Shown here: in pieces, positions 62,467 to 64,000 of the stretch
Numbering within the stretch: position 1 is the stretch's first letter
Layout of the letters: each line of letters starts with the position of its first letter
From: Fragum whitleyi
Taxonomy: Eukaryota; Mollusca; Bivalvia; Cardiida; Cardiidae
Assembly: GCA_948146395.1 (NCBI GenBank)
Contig: OX411557.1
Span: 34,264,077-34,328,076 of the forward strand
Direction of reading: 5' to 3'
DNA length: 64,000 nucleotides
Translations under genes and position numbers: made by a program
Notes under the pieces: generated by a model
Database searches by the model: none
What the model was told of the DNA's origin: nothing
The model's input: the letters and a program-made list of their open reading frames with translations, nothing else

Positions 62467-63417
62467 TAACAAGAGGACCAAGATGGTCCTATATCGCTCA
62501 CCTTCGTCTATTTGAGTCCTCCCTTAGCAAAATTAATTGCTTTAAAAATCATAAAATGATCATTAGATTATTCAAAGAAAGACATTATTCTATTCCTATG
62601 ATCCCTACATAAGTTTCAAGCCTTTTCTAAACCAGTTTCATGAGACCTGGCCAACATTCTGCCCAAGTATCATGACTATTGAACAAAATTTGTGGCCTCT
62701 AGAGACTAGAGTGTAAACATAAATTGTCAGGCCCCTTTTCCCATAATAATTTATGTATCCTCCCCATTGTCAAAAGGGTTCATCCTTGACACCTGGCCAA
62801 CAGTCTGATCAAGTTCCTTTGAGATTGGGCCATATTTGTGGTCTCTAGAGTGTAAACAAGAAATTTGTCTTTAAGGCCCCTTTTCCCTTAATATGGCATG
62901 GATCCTTACCATTTTCAATAGGGTTCATTCTTGTGACCTAGCCAACATTCAGACTAAGTTTCATGAAGATTGGGCCATATTTGTGCCCTCTAGAGTGTAA
63001 ACAAGAAAATTGTCTTTAAGGCCCCTTTTCCCTTGATATGGCATAGATCCTTCCCATTTTCAATAGGGTTCATCCTTGTGACCTGGCCAACATTCTGACC
63101 AAGTTTCATGAAGATTGGGCCATATTTGTGGCCTCTACAGTGTAAACAAGAAAATTGTCTTTAAGGCCCCTTTTCCCTTGATATGGCATGGATCCTGACC
63201 ATTTTCAATAGGGTTCATCCTTGTGACCTGGCCAACATTCTGACCAAGGTTCATGAAGATTGGGCCATATTTGTGGCCTCTACAGTGTAAACAAGAAAAT
63301 TGTCTTTAAGGCCCCTTTTCCCTTGATATGGCATGGATCCTCCCCATTTTCAATAGGGTTCATCCTTGTGACCTGGCCAACATTCTGACCAAGTTTCATG
63401 AAGATTGGGCCATATTC
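62467..63417 (+). mobile_element. HINE-like element, family B, 3'-truncated
   Basis: The 5' end is AACAAGAGGACCAAGATGGT then CCTATATCGCTCACC. Six units of about 145 bp follow (TTTAAGGCCCCTTTTCCCTT, GATATGGCATGGATCC, GACCAAGTTTCATGAAGATT). The last three are almost identical. It stops at 'gggccatatt|caggctg' without microsatellite or 3' hairpin. Confidence 0.85.
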
Positions 63418-63419
63418 AG

Positions 63420-63895
63420 GCTGTCTACCAGGTCTTCTAAAAAATATAGGAGTTTTAATAGGAATATTTTTTTTAAAAAATAGGAGTTTTTAGCTCATTT
63501 AGAGTAAAAATATAGGAGTTTTTCCAGTGAAAATTGTTTATCCTACGCTCTTATACTAACAATCCTTACCTCCACTCTTGCTTTTTCTATGTTAATTAAT
63601 GTCTAGATAAAGTAACCTTTCAGTTCCATAGCATCACAGTCCAGACAGGAGGCTGCTGTAGAGCATCATCATGATCATCATCACCTGAATTGGCACCCTA
63701 AAGGCTGGTGTCCTATTCAACTGCCTTGTAGGTGACCAAACAGGTGACGAGGAACAGATGAAGTGCACCAAAGCATTATACAGGATGGTGATGCTATGGA
63801 GGACATAGAGATTCTCTTACCTGAAGAATAAAGAAGCAAAGAGCAGTATCAAAGCAATAATTGCTATCTGATCATATATCTGCAATACATTTTCC
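63420..63895. other. Sequence upstream of ERI2, unassigned
   Basis: It contains a short repeat 'tataggagtttt' (63440-63525) and a (CATCATGAT)-like stretch at 63664-63685. No ERI2 5' exon was recognised. Confidence 0.4.
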
Positions 63896-63897
63896 TA

Positions 63898-64000
63898 ACA
63901 AGAGGGCCTTTGGCCCTGGTTCGCTCACCTGAGTCAAAGCACCTAAGGGTAACTTGCATTTCTTTTGTAACAAATTTATGAGTAAAGGAAAATAATCTTA
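63898..64000 (+). mobile_element. Family A HINE 5' end, cut by window edge
   Basis: AACAAGAGGGCCTTTGGCCC then TGGTTCGCTCACCTGAG is a perfect family A 5' hairpin and left inverted repeat. The core would lie beyond the window. Confidence 0.8.

Noticed and set aside
63770..63890. Possible upstream ERI2 exon ending TTCTTCAG|GTAAGAG on the minus strand
   Set aside because: The translation shows no DFEST or other ERI2 motif, and the same site can equally be read as an acceptor-like sequence.

Overview
The window is eukaryotic nuclear DNA. It is AT-rich, intron-bearing and crowded with transposable elements. The repeats are of the kind described from bivalve molluscs (pearl / Helentron-associated elements with tandem-repeat cores), so a bivalve or closely related mollusc is the best guess. 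This is inferred from repeat style, not from a database match.

Three multi-exon host genes can be reconstructed by joining short exons with consensus splice sites and matching phases. (1) A plus-strand gene, 165-9383 (five exons seen, 5' end outside the window), encodes a protein that may hold an FGF/IL-1-like beta-trefoil and ends in a Ser/Thr-rich tail. (2) A minus-strand caspase gene runs from a death-fold-like first exon (33851) through catalytic exons at 31430-31344, 30133-29934, 24775-24700 and 20229-20053, with a possible last exon at 17726-17546. Its active-site pentapeptide reads QKCQG. (3) A minus-strand ERI2 gene (DEDDh 3'-5' exonuclease with a C-terminal GRF zinc finger) has exons at 61382-61226, 59885-59785, 59164-59083, 53421-53336 and 50194-48914. 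Its 5' exons with the first catalytic motif were not found.

The rest is mobile DNA. A Penelope-like retroelement with a long open RT and GIY-YIG frame (28066-26398) lies inside a caspase intron in the same orientation. It sits between two (AT)n tracts and carries a hammerhead-ribozyme-like motif in its 3' region. There is a decayed Tc1/mariner transposase (34856-35848), a LINE RT remnant (2233-2693), a second GIY-YIG fragment (about 9843-10140), three tRNA-derived SINEs (51.4-53.9 kb) and several TIR elements or MITEs. One TIR element sits in a clean TTAA duplication.

The dominant repeat class is a set of non-autonomous Helentron/HINE-like families. They share a layout: a 5' AACAAGA plus hairpin, a left subterminal inverted repeat, tandem units of about 145-170 bp, a GACGGACG-type microsatellite, a 3' hairpin, a right inverted repeat and a terminal TAAAA. 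The inverted-repeat sequence differs between families but always matches between the two ends of one family. Several copies are nested, which gives an insertion chronology and, in one case, an apparent A^A (T^T) target.

Major non-coding stretches are listed individually. Nothing beyond A/T-rich unique or weakly repetitive sequence was seen in those marked as such.
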